Source: Strix aluco
Taxonomy: Eukaryota; Chordata; Aves; Strigiformes; Strigidae
DNA: 64,000 bases
Direction of reading: 5' to 3'
Assembly: GCF_031877795.1 (NCBI RefSeq)
Contig: NC_133948.1
Location: 16,694,948 to 16,758,947 of the forward strand
The notes under the pieces were generated by a model, which was not told where the DNA came from, searched no databases, and saw only the letters and a list, made by a program, of their open reading frames with translations. Shown here in pieces: positions 21,401 through 64,000 of the stretch. The first letter of the stretch is position 1. The number at the start of each line of letters is the position of its first letter. Position numbers and translations under genes: made by a program.

Positions 21401-24400
21401 ATATGGAAGCTGGAACATTATGGAAAGCCTATTAGAGACCAGTCCTGGTATTTGCTAATGAGCCAAATCAGGTGTTGTGACAAAGGGCTGTTGGGTGTGC
21501 TGCACCCAGTGGGTCATGTCCTGCCACTCAGTGCAAAGCTTGGCTGCGTGTCACATCTCCAGGCTTCCCCAGCCTGCCAGTTGGTGATGGCTGACCTGGA
21601 CTCCAGGACTCTATCATGGTCCTTACCAGACCAAGAGCATGACCCTTGCTCTGCTGCTCTCCGGTGACAGCTCTGGTTGCTTCAGCACCTGTCCCAGCCA
21701 CAGGCCCTTCTGTCTCATTCACCATGTGAACTGTTTCCAAGACCAGGCTCTTTTCCGATCATATTTTCTCCTTATATTCACTTGATTCTCCACCGGGACA
21801 GTCACAAAGAATTAAGAAAACTTGGGGAAATATTTCCGAGTAGGCACACACTCTTTGGGGCTGCTCCTCCTCAAGACCATCCTTCCCCTCTCCCACAGCT
21901 CTGTGCTTTGTCTTCTTGCACTGAGTCCCACGGGCTCACTGTGAGGAGACAATTCTTGGCAATGTTGTTCCTTCTGTGTGGAAAACTTCAAACGTTTTCC
22001 TAGTTGTAATAAATCTCACTAGTTACTGTTATTTTTCATTATTTTTATGGTTGTTCATCGACTTTTCTCTGATGCATAGCTGGCTTGACTACTAACATCC
22101 TTCTTCTGTTCACCCCCTTGCTTTGCACAAGCTCAAATATGAAAGCTGTAGGTTGGACACCATCTGTGCAGGGAGCGATAGACTTCTGCCAGGGTTGGCT
22201 TCATTTCTTCTCGTCTGGTCTAGACAGCTTATGTAAGAAAGAACCAAACAGCTGCCTGGCTGGGAGTCTTCCCTGCCCAGCTGTGACTCTGCCAAGTCTT
22301 GCACTGGACTCTTAATCCTTGTCGGTATGTCTAGTCTGCTGCAGGAAGGCCAAGCTATGTTGCATTCAAATGCCCCCTGTCCACACACAGAAAGATTGCT
22401 AGCACACCGCGTGGTCTCAAATTCACTTTGGAGATGGAAGATTAATTCATCCACTGCAAAGCCAGAATGAACAGGTCCTTATCCCACAGCAAATACTCCC
22501 ACCAGCACCCCATGTTGCTCTGCTGGCTCCCTGGCTCCCTATGATGTGCTTTCCCACCCTTTCCTTTTCTGGAGGTCATTCTTCTAAGTCCCAACTTCAG
22601 CCACTGAATTGGGGTCATCCGCAGCTCCAGCACATGTGGAGGTTGCAAATCAGTGCTGTACTCCTTGTGACTCGGTTACAGCTGACCATTGTACACCAAT
22701 CCAAAAGGAGATCCTGTGCTTCAGTGATTGCCGGGCTCCTGCTCCAAATACCCGGGGTGCAAACAACTCCGATGCAGACCAGCACCCAAGTTCTTCACTC
22801 CCACACCAAGTGTGGCTACAGCCAGCTGCCAGTGCCCCCACAGCACTGCAGCCAGCCGTGTGCCCTCTGGCTCAGCCAGTGACGTGGACATTGACGGCAG
22901 AGCGTATCCCGTGGCCCTGAGCATGGCCCTGGGCTTGGACCCCATCCTGGCCAGACCCCCTGGCTTTCCTGCTCTTGAACTAGTTATTTTTCTGTGTCTC
23001 AGGGGCTCTTCACTTTCTTCCAGAATAAAGGCTTTGCCCAGAAGGTTACTGTTTCTTCATCCTTTTTCACCATACCATGGGGACAGAAGAGCAGCTGCCT
23101 CCTGTTTGTGGTGCTCTGCAGTCTCTCTGGCTTCCTGCCTCTGCCACCATCACCTCTGAAATACCCCGTACTGAGAGCCTTAGTGAGGGGAGAGACTGTG
23201 GCCTGCAATAAGGACCACAACAGACCTCCTTGCAAGAAGCTAGTGGACGTGACTTTGAAGTAATTTTAAAATTCATCTTCCATCCAACGCAAAGGAGTGA
23301 GAAGGGTTTCTCTGGCTCTGGGGAGAGCAGCAACAAACCTCACTGCAGGAACACCAGCCTTCCCAGCATCAGATGCCTCACAGCACCCTCCAAGGCCAAT
23401 GGACTTTTCCTAGGCGTATTTCCAGTTCTACTTGTAAAACCCACTGGCGATTTTACGTTCACAGTTTTGAATGCTGCAGTTTGCTCTCTTGAGGAGTTTT
23501 GCTATTTTGACATCCCCAGACACCTCTTGAACACCAGCCATGTTTCACAGCAAAACTGACGGACAGCTATTGCCTGCCACTACACAATTGCTTCTCTCTT
23601 CTCATGGGTACGATGGCACATGCAGAAATCTTACAATAACCGTTCACAAAACCTCTGACATTTCTCACAAGTTGTGCCCACATTTGGAGGCTGCTTGTGC
23701 TGTGTCTGGTCCCTCGGGGAAGGTGCTCTGCCAGCCACCCATTCTTGTTCCCACTCCACCAGCTGTCCAAAGTGAAGCTTCTTCTGATCCACTTGCAGTG
23801 TTTACCTTTCATTCTCACACATACACGCCTTTGCCATCCTGCGAATCAGCAGGTTGCTGTTACAAGCTTCTTTCTCTTCTCCCGGTACCTGTTAATGTGT
23901 TTCCTGGCCCCAGGGACACATGATAAAGTGAACCTAGCAGAATGATGAAGGGTACCAGCAATGTTCACTGAGACCATACAATGGATCAAAGTCTCCAAGT
24001 GATGTTACAAAAAAATGCTAAAAATTTTTAAGATGCTCATGCTATGGACTTTCCTATCCACCCAGTGTAAGTACAGGGGGTGCTTCCAGACTGGTCCCTT
24101 AGGAGGCACCACAGAACAAACACTGCCCTATACTTTGGGTCCTGCTGGAAGCAAAAAAAGTAGGCAGCTAGTCCCACCAACTACCACGTGCAATTAAGGA
24201 CACCATCACTCCAGGTCCCCTTAACAACCACACACCATACCTAGTCTGGTGGCCCTGTGAAGGACTTGACCTCTCAGTGGCAGCAGGGACCTCCAGCTGT
24301 TCCAAAATTCATTAGCTGGAGCTCCACAGCGGGCTGGGGTGGTGGGCTCTCAGCTGAGTGTGCTTCTCCGTGCTGGGCAGAGTTTGCACCAACACGCTGC

Positions 24401-24800
24401 ACGCTGTTGCTCCTATCCCTGAATCGTCTGGCCTCCAGCCCCTGCATCTTTCTCCTTGTTTCAGGGAAGCGCTTGCTCAAAAGATGTCCAGTTCCTGTCA
24501 GTTATCAGCACTCCTGAAAGCAAGCTGTTCTTCACTTGTCTGCATGCCTGGGAACTTGTGCCTGCTTGTTCCAACAGGCACAGCCCAGCAGCCTGACCTC
24601 AGCTCTGCCACGGGCTCGGGAGAGGGGAGAGCAGGGCCGGCCCCTCGTGTGCTCTGATGGGAGTCCTGCAGAGGTGGGGCCCTCAGCGTCCTCAGCGCAG
24701 GCTTGTACCCCCCTCTGCCTGGTGGATCTCTGGACCACGAAACCAGCACACAGCAGAACACTGGGTGTAGGGTAGGACATTTCTCCACAGCAGGAACCAC
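18478..24800. other. Intergenic DNA, no gene recognised
   Basis: GC content falls gradually through this stretch. I see no coding exon, RNA gene or recognisable transposon. The left part of the TUG1-like transcription unit may reach into it, as the human TUG1 gene spans roughly 10 kb. Confidence 0.45.
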
Positions 24801-27800
24801 ACAGTGTCTCTGACACCCTTCCAGCACTATAAAACCACTCTTCCCATCTTCTTCGTTCTCAGTGGAAAAGTCTGTCAGATGAAAAGCTGTTTTTCAGGAT
24901 TAACCAAAGATAAACTGTCTTTTCTCCCTGTTGCTGTGACAGCAGTTGGATTAAGGCCTTAGTCACGTGTAAACAGACAGCAGAGTGGTGGGGAAGCCCT
25001 CGTCATGAATCGCATAATCAGCAAAGGATCAAATCTCTGCGAGCAGGGAAGGAAGTACTGTCTTGGAGAAAAATATTTAGATTCTGTGGAATATTGGCCA
25101 ATTACAATATTTTTCTTCAAATAAAACATTTATAAGAACACTGAAATAAATATTTGAGAATGCAATATACCAAAGCCCTGAGTCATTTCTGATGCAAAAG
25201 TTTTCCCTCATTTCTCAGGCAGCTTCCTCGTGCAGCGTTTGCAGTCAGGATGGCTTTCCTGACAAGGTCCGGTGCCACGCGTCCCTGCTGCTTGGAAATG
25301 GCGGAGCTCCTCCTGGCAAGGGTCACCTCCCAGTCTGAGCCGAATGCCTGGGTGTGCTGCAGAGTCTGTGGTGGGGTCTGTGAAGAGATGTACTGCCTTG
25401 AATTCAAAGACACTGCCAGCAGCAGCTTGGGGAAGAGCCTGCAGGCAGCTCTCCCCAGGAGGTGGGAGAAGAGGACACCTTGTAACATTCCCCCCTCCTC
25501 CATTCCTTTTGTATGGAGGACTCTGCAGATGGATGTGGACACAAATGAGATTCCTTAGGCGGCCTTTTTTGAGATTCAGATGAACTGAGATGCTGTGGAC
25601 ATCATCAGGGAAGTTGTTAGGTGGCCACATCCCATCCCCCTGGCTGCAGAAGCAAGGCAAACCCCCCTGTATGGCCACAGCACATTTCTGTCCTGCTCCT
25701 GACTGCATCTGATCTCAAACAGCCCCAACCATACGCTTTGCTTTGCCCTCTATTTTGCCCCCATTTCCCCCTGCCATATGAACAACCCACCCCAGTTCTT
25801 TCCCCCTCCCACCTGCTGCCCTGCAGGCTCAAGTTTTGCTGATTTTGCACCCTTGTTCAGTAATTAGGGCCTTGGTGAGTGATCCCAGCCAGGCAGCACT
25901 GCCCTTAGGCACTCTCCATTCAGGGCAGGTCTGATCATGCTTCTCACCCCTTTGTCTGGTTGTTTCTTGCTCTGTTTGCTCAGCCCTGTGTGAGGCCCCA
26001 CTTTAGCCTCTCCACTCTCTGCAAGGCCTGGCAGTCACCCCTCCATTTAATCTCGGGCCATCTGCCTGCAACTTTGCACTAATGTCATTAAAGCTGGTAT
26101 TTTCCCACGTTTCAACTGCCACCACAGCTGCTGCAGCATCTAAGCTTTCAGCACACTATTTTCACTGGCTTTCACATACCCACTATCCCACATGCCTGTA
26201 GGAAACATGCCACTACCACATTCCTTGTGAGCCCACAGATACTTTGCTCTTCCTTGTCAGGTCAGGTTAGGTGGGGAGGTGGGAGAGAAACCGTTTGGGA
26301 GAGGCACACAGGGAAAGCCACCTTTACAGAGCAAAGGTCTTTGTCTTTTTAAAACAGTTAGGCTCATGTGAGAAAACACCGTGTACATTAACACAGGACA
26401 AAGCCAGACCCCATGAATAAGAGGAGCTCAGGATGTATTGAACAAGCATGGTGACATCTCCACACATCCTCCAAACTGGACATTGATGGGATTACAGGAT
26501 TGCTAAGGACTGGTCAAACCATTACATGAGATGATCCAACTGCGCTGATAAAACCTTTCCTGAGTTGCTTTCTCTTAATGAAAATAACCAAGTCTGGATA
26601 AAAGGTCTGAGGGACAAGAACAAATAACTTCACAGTGAAGTTGCTGAAGAAAATGTCATTGTTCCACAGCTTCATTTTTTTTTGCCTCCTGAGAACCTCC
26701 AAGCTTCCTGGCAGTTCCTGGTCAGGGCAGGGACAGTCTCTGGAGCTGTGTACTGACACAGTGCTGACTGACGGCTTTCCGTTACGGTACTTTTGTTCCT
26801 CATACCATCTCTTGCCTTCATGTCTGCAGCTGTCAGACTGACCAGCTTCCTGCAAACCATCACATGCCAGAGAAGATGCTCTGCATCTGTAAAGTTCTGC
26901 TCATTCTCTCCCACCAAGGCAGCCAAGCCTGTCTTCTTTGATGTCAGCTTCACATAACGCAGAAGGGCAGTCCAGGGTTCTGCTGTACCTTGTACCTGTC
27001 TACGTCTAAAGTTATGGGAGATGAATGCCTTCAGAGATGACAAGAGGCGTTGAACACATGGTAGCATTCACAGCACACGTTAGAGGAGCAGTTATCTACT
27101 GAGAGATGTTTTAATAGAAAGAACCTGCAGAGCTTTGCTCCCTCCTTAGCACTCCCCAAGTGTGTTCTGTACCAGATGTGGTCACATGGCCATTCATCTC
27201 TTCATCTGTATCACAGCTCAATCTACTCGGATGCTACTGCTAAGAGGCACACACAGACGAGATTTCCATAAGCTTTTCACTACAACAACTTGGTTTTGGT
27301 TGCTTGCAAGTTTGCCAAACTGAAATTACTTGAGCCGCCCCTGTTAGGCACATCCATCAGGCTGGTTTAAAAAGACACTCTCAACTGAACAAAAACCCAC
27401 AGGTACCATAGTCCACACACTTCAAATAATGAGACAGGGAAAACTATCTACTCAGGAAAAAAATAAATTCTGCTAGTTGGTCACCTTGTTAAGAAGCCTG
27501 AACTCCTCCTCATGTTGCTGGAGGCCACTAAAAATGGCATGCAATCACAGCTTAAGAAGAAGGAAGCCTCCAGACTTGGGTCCTTTTCAGCATCCCTGTG
27601 GAAAACTATCCAACCTAGGCCAAACTGTAAACCTCTGACAAATGATTGGTTCATGCCATTCGTAACTCTTCCAAGCTTGTCAGCTAAATTCTTTTAAGAT
27701 GCCACCACCGCTCCTCTTCTACTAGCTTCTCAGGGGCTCTTCTGCATGTCATTCTCACAAAGACACAGAGTATTTTCTGTCTTAGGCCTGAGGTGGTGAA

Positions 27801-30800
27801 GTAATGCTATGCTGACATTTTACATTTTTTTCATGTCTGTTAATTCCATTCTTTGCTTAGTTCATTAATCAAAGCTCGACTCAGGACAGAGGGAGCCTGG
27901 TAGTGGAGGATCCTCACCATCCATTATTCCACTGACAGTTTCCTGATTCTCACTTCAAGATGTCTCTCTGCTCTCATCTATTCTTTTCATTCTCCTGCAA
28001 ACTCATTTACAAGGTCACTTCTGACAGCCAGTGTCTCACTGAGGATGGCACCTAGACAGAAATAAATTAAATCCATGGTGTGACTTTCCCTGGAAACAAA
28101 GAAGTGAGAGGCTGACACCTGGCACTATGGAAAAGGTCTCTGAACTTTTATGCCAGTGTCTCCCCTACTCGTTTAGGTGCTCGCATTTGAACATCTTGGT
28201 CTGCACGTCTTGTAAGGATTGACTCATTGACTGCTCACGAAATGACTGTTCCAGAGAGAAGAAAAGCAGGATTTGTGTCTCCCAATATAGGAGAACAAGA
28301 TACTTTCATGAAGAGAGATCTCACTTCATGACTCCTTTGCATTTAGTCGGCAAATTGCTCTGCTACTTGACAGGAACGACGGAGAGGCTGGACAGACGTG
28401 ACTATAAGCACAAGAAGCAGGTCTACCCCAGGTCAGTAAGGCAGAACTCCTTACTAGGAGAAGCCAGGGGGAACACTTCCTTCTTCTAAATTCTTGACTT
28501 CATGGCATGTATTCTTGTATTGTATTGAGTCAACTCTGAGGTTCAACTCTTGCCCAAGAAAAGTCAGAATGTTTTGATTAATAATGCAGCTCTTCTCTGC
28601 GTGAGACAGGCAAGCTCCATTTAAAGAATACCTATGCTGTTTTGAGGGAGTAGTGTATTTCATGGCATGAAGTTTCCATTCTGTACAGGGAGATAACCAG
28701 AGCAAATCATGCAGCAGAGCCAGCATGTGGCACAACATGAAGGAATGAACCAAAAAGCTGTGAGCCAACATGATGATTTCCCAGCCCATTAAGGGAAGGT
28801 ACTTTGAAATTCCTTCTATAAATTCAGTGCAACGGAAGAGATCCATGCCACTTAGGTTACTGGGGCCTGTAACTACACCTGAGCTTCTTCAGAGAAGTAT
28901 CTTGAAAGTGAATGCTCAATAGAAAAACAGCACAAACTTAGAACTTCAGCTAGCCCTGTCACAATGTGTACAGAGGACCTTGTACCCAAAGATAGTGCTG
29001 GATGCTATTTTTTCCTTTCAGAAAAAGGAAGGATAAAGGACCAGTAAGTCCTTGAGGATTACTGGTGATGTTGTCAGATTTATTTTCTGCTGCCTGCAGT
29101 GATTATTTCACTGACAGTAAAAACCTCATTTATACAATGCAAAGGTTTACATTTCTTCGTGTGCATAAACACAGAATAAAGTAATTAACAGTTAACTCAG
29201 GGAACCTCATAGGAGTGTGGAAAAGACACTTTGCTACACTCATGGCACTTGTCTGGCGCAGAATATAGTACTTACAACTATGGCGACTCACCCATTAAGT
29301 ACTTACTGGCTTGGAAGTCTGGTTTCTTAGAAATTAGGGGAGACAAAGAATAACTGTTGATTCAAGGCCCACACAGGTGTTAGAAACAGTTATCTCCGAT
29401 TTTCAGAACAAGGGCCACATAAATATATGGTTCAACAACCTCAGGCTATGGCTCAGGCTCCAGTGGAGAGAAGCTTAGCAAAATACCACAAGGACCCCAC
29501 AAACACTATACAGGACTGCACGTGAACTCTCACTCCCCGACCTAGACACACAAAATTTGACCAGTGTGGAATCAAAAGACTAGTTTTACAAGGGTATTTG
29601 GGTTTATTTCAGAGTAAGAAACTCAGCCATGGGGTAAAGAAGAGCAGTACTGTTTGCCTCAAGCTCCACATGTACAGGCTGGAGAAACCACCAATCTACA
29701 GGTCGTTTATCAGGAAAGTTATGTGCACCACAGCAAACTGCTGCTTTCTACTGCAACAAGAAGCCCTCAAGGGTGAGAGGGTATTGCCTGCAACACTTAA
29801 GAAGCCAGACTTGTGCCTATTCACATAAGATGGCTGCAGAGACCCTGGTGCTGAACAGGAACTTAGAGACATGGTGCTGGTAGCAGATAGAAAAAAAGGG
29901 AAGTTGCCTGTCATAATCAGTATAACAAAGATCTAGAACTGTTTAAGCCAAGTTTGGAGAGAGAGTTTCCGAGATAAAACAGTTGCCCCAGAAGAGGATA
30001 AATGTGGATTTCCAGTGGGAAGACTTGCCTCTCAAAAGCACTGAGGAACTCAACGGTTTGCAGCACTGCACATGAGCAACGAGAGCATACACTCTCTCCA
30101 TCCTCTGAGAGGTTCCCACCAAAGAATAGCTCTGCTGTGGCCAAGGTAGAGCTGTGGTGTGATCCAAACGCTGTTTTGCAAAAGGTAAATTAATTTCATT
30201 ACTCCTTGGGATAATGCCTGGCAGCTCAGAGGGCCACTGAACAATGATATAATCCTTTCAAGACTTGGGCAAGAGAGACCGAAGAGCAGAAGTCAGAAAC
30301 ATGTCTGAAACCTTCTTCAGAGAAGCTATGGAAAGTGTAAGAATTAAATTTTCATTTCACTTTTGTCAAAGAAAATGAAAAAGATGTGGAATTCACCACC
30401 ACCAAATGGTGGGATGGAAAAGATTAACTTCCTGCCTGGGACTGGCCAAATAAAATGGAACTGCAATGTCCTGGTCTCCGCCCAGGGGTCAGATGGGGAG
30501 GACTGGCATCCAGCCAGTCCCAGCAGCAGGTCAGGTCCCACAGGACCAGCAGGAAGGGGTCCAACTGCTCTGTTCCAGAGCGCTGCAGTACTCTGCTGAT
30601 GTTGTCAACCTCTCCAATGTCAGGAAAGGAACACTGGCTCCTCCCTCAAGGTAAGATGATGAAACAAAGCTCCTGTCAGGAAAAAAGGAGATACCCAGAG
30701 TACTGAAGAGGGCAAGGCTGACAAGACACACAAGTTCAGGTTCATGTCCCTCAGGAACATGTATCTGGGTAATTACTTTGCCCTTACACTGATGGGATTT

Positions 30801-31673
30801 ATATTGCTTTTGAACATCTGGTTCTGATACTGACTGCAATATGATGAAATAAAAGCTGAGCAGAATAGATGATGCTACAATCTTTGAAAGACTCAAGTTG
30901 ACACGTTATATTCCGTCATAAAATTCATGACACCTAAACACAGTTGTTGCCAGTAATATTGCTAATTCCTTCACGCAGCTCTGACGCTCTGCCGTGCATA
31001 GATTGTCAGAGGTAAGGCCTAAAAGAGTCACTGCACACGCGCATGCAGTGACTTTCTGATGACCGCACAAGTACACACAGAGCAACCCCCGTCAGCAGGA
31101 ATGACCTGACTTGCTGGCCTGAAGAAATCTTTAGACCTGAACAGGCTGAACTGGGGATGAACAGGACTAAATGCTGTGCTGGGAAGTAAAGTTCTCAGCT
31201 GCAGACTCATCAGCTCTGGCTTGAATATGCACTGGGAACCCATTTCACACAAATGTACAGACCAGAAGACACTGCAAACAAAATGGGAGGCAAGCAACTC
31301 AAATCTAAAGCTCAGACTTTAGCCATTCACCAATCACAATTAATAACAGATCATTAAGTTTAACTTTGCACCACATACCTCAGATACACCACATCAGTGT
31401 CTGCACAGACGGAATTCCTTCATACTTTGGGTCTTTAATTCAATATTATCTGAGACACAGGAGATGGAACCATCCTGTTTTAAAGTCCAGAAGGAGAATT
31501 TAGTATATTTTTCCACTGGGCAACTCAAGTGTTCAGCACAGTATTTCTGGCCTTCAGGATTCCCAGATTCAGCCCGTGGTTTAGGGGGGGACAAGGTGCG
31601 CGCAGGATACAAGGAGCTCAGCCCCACTTTGTTCAATCCATTTGGATTTCAAGATGAATTAAAGGCACAGGAT
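24801..31673. other. Unique AT-richer DNA, presumed body of the TUG1-like unit
   Basis: No transposon and no coding exon is recognisable. The sequence looks unique over almost 7 kb, in contrast to the repeat-bearing MORC2 introns, which would fit a conserved lncRNA body. Confidence 0.4.
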
Positions 31674-32400
31674 TTAAGGAAGAATATTTATAATTTTATA
31701 TGCCCTCTCTATTAATGTTTTATTAAGTGCGGGCACATTCAGCAGCTTCTCCTTACTGACTTCCCAGAGCCTGCAGGGATCGCGCTGCCCGCCGCAGGGC
31801 CCCGCAGCCGTTGCCGGCCCCGCGCTCTCTCGCAGGCCAGAGGCCGCCGCTCTCCGCACGGATTCCAGCGGCGGAGCGGCCCCATCCAGCTGCGGGCCCC
31901 GCACAAAGCCGCCGCCGCCGCGCCCGCGACTCCCCGGAGGCTTCTCCCGCTCCACCCCGGCGCCCGAGCTCCACCGTCCGCTAGACCCGCCGGGCCCCGC
32001 TTCTCGCAGCCGCCTCCCCGGGCCGGGCGGCACCGGGCCAGGGCTCGGCACCGTCCCTATGGCGGTCGGGACTCGCGGCTCCGGCGGGGTTTCCTCGGGC
32101 GGCGCGGCCCGGACGCCGCTCCCGGGGCTGCGCGGCCTTCCCGGCGCGGCGCGGCCCGCCCGGGGGGAGGGGGAGGCGGCGGCGGCGGCGGCTGCTCCCG
32201 CCGGCTGCTGGCGGGGGGAGCCCGGGGCCGGGGGCGGGACCCGGGGCGGTCTTGTGCGCGGCCGCGGGGCCTCCGCGCGCCCCGGTGCGCTGCCGGCGCG
32301 CGCCGCACTCACCCGCTCCCACCCGCGTCTCGCCGGCCGAGCGCGCCCGTCACGCGGCCGCGGAGAAGCCGCAGCGGCCCGCGCCATGGCTCTCCCGTCA
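26000..32400 (-). ncRNA. TUG1: Probable TUG1 lncRNA, divergent from MORC2 (limits approximate)
   Basis: In mammals the lncRNA TUG1 starts from the bidirectional CpG island of MORC2 and is transcribed away from it towards SMTN. Here the same three-gene order and orientation hold, with a CpG island on the MORC2 flank and no other gene up to SMTN. Minus-strand donor-like sites occur near 31756 (GTCA/GTAAGG), 31380 (TGAG/GTATGT) and 29290-29305 (GTGAGT, GTAAGT). An ATTAAA near 26047 could be a 3' signal. I cannot confirm it by sequence match; the assignment is by synteny and both ends are guesses. Confidence 0.45.
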
Positions 32401-32672
32401 CATGCCGCGGCCCAGCCAATGGGCGGTGAGCGGCTCGGCCCCGCCCCGCCGCGCGGGGGCGGCTGCGGGCGGCGGCGGCGGCGGGGCGCGATTGCAGTCG
32501 CGGCGGAGACAAAGCGGGGCCGGGGGGCGGGTGGGGCGAGCGGCCGAGGACGGCGGTGGCGGCGCCGGCGCCGGCCCGGGGCGAGGGGGTGGGCTCCGCG
32601 CGCGGCGCCGGCCTCCCGGCGCGGGTAGTGACTGGCGGCGGGGGGGTGGCGGGCGGGGAGGCCTCGAGGCAC
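31674..32672 (-). CDS. Minus-strand ORF in the TUG1 5' region, possible TUG1-BOAT-like peptide
   Basis: A minus-strand frame stays open from the CpG island to TAA at 31676-31674. The upstream 75 percent is Arg/Pro/Ala-rich, as expected of any frame in such GC-rich DNA. The last 31 codons leave the island and are AT-rich yet remain open, giving a normal-looking helix (LWEVSKEKLLNVPALNK then TLIERAYKIINILP). Mammalian TUG1 is reported to encode a peptide (TUG1-BOAT) from its 5' region with a non-AUG start. The ATG at 32672 may lie upstream of the transcript, so the true start is unknown. Coding status is inference. Confidence 0.35.
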   Translation of the reverse strand: MPRGLPARHPPAASHYPRREAGAARGAHPLAPGRRRRRHRRPRPLAPPAPRPRFVSAATAIAPRRRRRPQPPPRGGAGPSRSPPIGWAAACDGRAMARAAAASPRPRDGRARPARRGWERVSAARAGSAPGRAEAPRPRTRPPRVPPPAPGSPRQQPAGAAAAAAASPSPRAGRAAPGRPRSPGSGVRAAPPEETPPEPRVPTAIGTVPSPGPVPPGPGRRLREAGPGGSSGRWSSGAGVEREKPPGSRGRGGGGFVRGPQLDGAAPPLESVRRAAASGLRESAGPATAAGPCGGQRDPCRLWEVSKEKLLNVPALNKTLIERAYKIINILP

Positions 32673-32704
32673 ACGCGGAGCGCGGGCCGGGCCTGGCCGC
32701 CGCC

Positions 32705-63634
<30,930 letters not shown>

Positions 63635-64000
63635 GTGAGCCTTATGCTTTGGCAGCACATTATGTGTTAGGCAGTGAGGGACAGTTCAGAGCTCTGGCTT
63701 TGGAGCAGTACTAGCTTTGGAGCAGTACTGGCTGGTCCTAGCGTGTAGGTTAAGCAGGTGGCGACTTCAGTTGGTGAGTTGCCAGCACTGTTCAGACAGC
63801 TCTGTGGTCTCTCACCGCTGCAGTTTCTTCAACATCTACATGTGGTTTCCAGCCCAAGTAGGAAGGATGCTGACATTCCCTTGCCCTCAACCTCCAGTAT
63901 ATCCTGAGTGGGAAGGCCACCCCCAGCCCCTAGGCACTTTGTTTGATGTCAGCCTCTGCAGAAAAGGCATGGGGAATGTGAGGCATTTGAACAGAAGTAA

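Noticed and set aside
24820..24835. TATA-like CTATAAAACC on the plus strand
   Set aside because: No exon, donor or coding frame follows; a single short AT-rich match is expected by chance.
32059..32628. 189-codon plus-strand frame just upstream of MORC2
   Set aside because: Lies in the bidirectional CpG island, is Gly/Arg/Ala-rich and ends before the true MORC2 start without similarity to it.

Overview
This window is vertebrate nuclear DNA, almost certainly avian. Genes are split by GT-AG introns. The dispersed repeats are CR1 LINE fragments, one ending in the ATTCTATG tandem typical of bird CR1, plus LTRs of the avian endogenous-retrovirus type that begin TGTCCTGGGTTTGGCTGGG. The LTRs point to a neoavian, possibly passerine, bird rather than chicken; that is inference. 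No bacterial, plasmid or CRISPR feature is present.

Two protein-coding genes can be read exon by exon. On the minus strand, about 1-14,460 holds the 5' half of SMTN (smoothelin, a smooth-muscle actin-associated protein). The start codon is at 14,459 and the coding exons descend to 2,388; the C-terminal calponin-homology half lies beyond the left edge. On the plus strand, 32,705 to the right edge holds the 5' third of MORC2 (GHKL ATPase, chromatin silencing): eleven coding exons giving 329 residues in an unbroken frame, covering the ATPase module and the start of coiled coil 1. In human 22q12 the order MORC2 - TUG1 - SMTN is conserved, with TUG1 divergent from MORC2. The minus-strand transcription unit expected from the CpG island at about 31.8-33.0 kb is therefore probably the TUG1 lncRNA, assigned by position and not by sequence match.

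Layout: 1-2.4 kb, SMTN intron with an unexpected coiled-coil first exon and its own TATA/CArG promoter; 2.4-14.5 kb, SMTN exons and a long first intron; 13.7-15.1 kb, SMTN CpG-island promoter; 15.1-about 24 kb, intergenic GC-rich DNA with a 46-bp minisatellite and no recognisable gene; about 24-32.4 kb, probable TUG1 territory; 31.8-33.0 kb, bidirectional MORC2/TUG1 CpG island; 32.7-64 kb, MORC2 with large AT-richer introns carrying CR1 and LTR insertions.

The most notable finding is a 134-codon minus-strand exon (136-537). It has a near-ideal Kozak start, a perfect CArG box overlapping a TATA-like box just upstream, a consensus splice donor and a leucine-rich coiled coil resembling the N-terminus of the paralogue SMTNL2. 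It would create a smoothelin isoform that joins a coiled coil to the downstream smoothelin/CH half. Other points of interest are a second CArG/TATA promoter-like site in SMTN intron 1, a stop-free 81-bp MORC2 intron whose retention would insert 27 residues into the ATPase domain, a minisatellite abutting an SMTN splice donor, and a minus-strand ORF at the TUG1 5' end.
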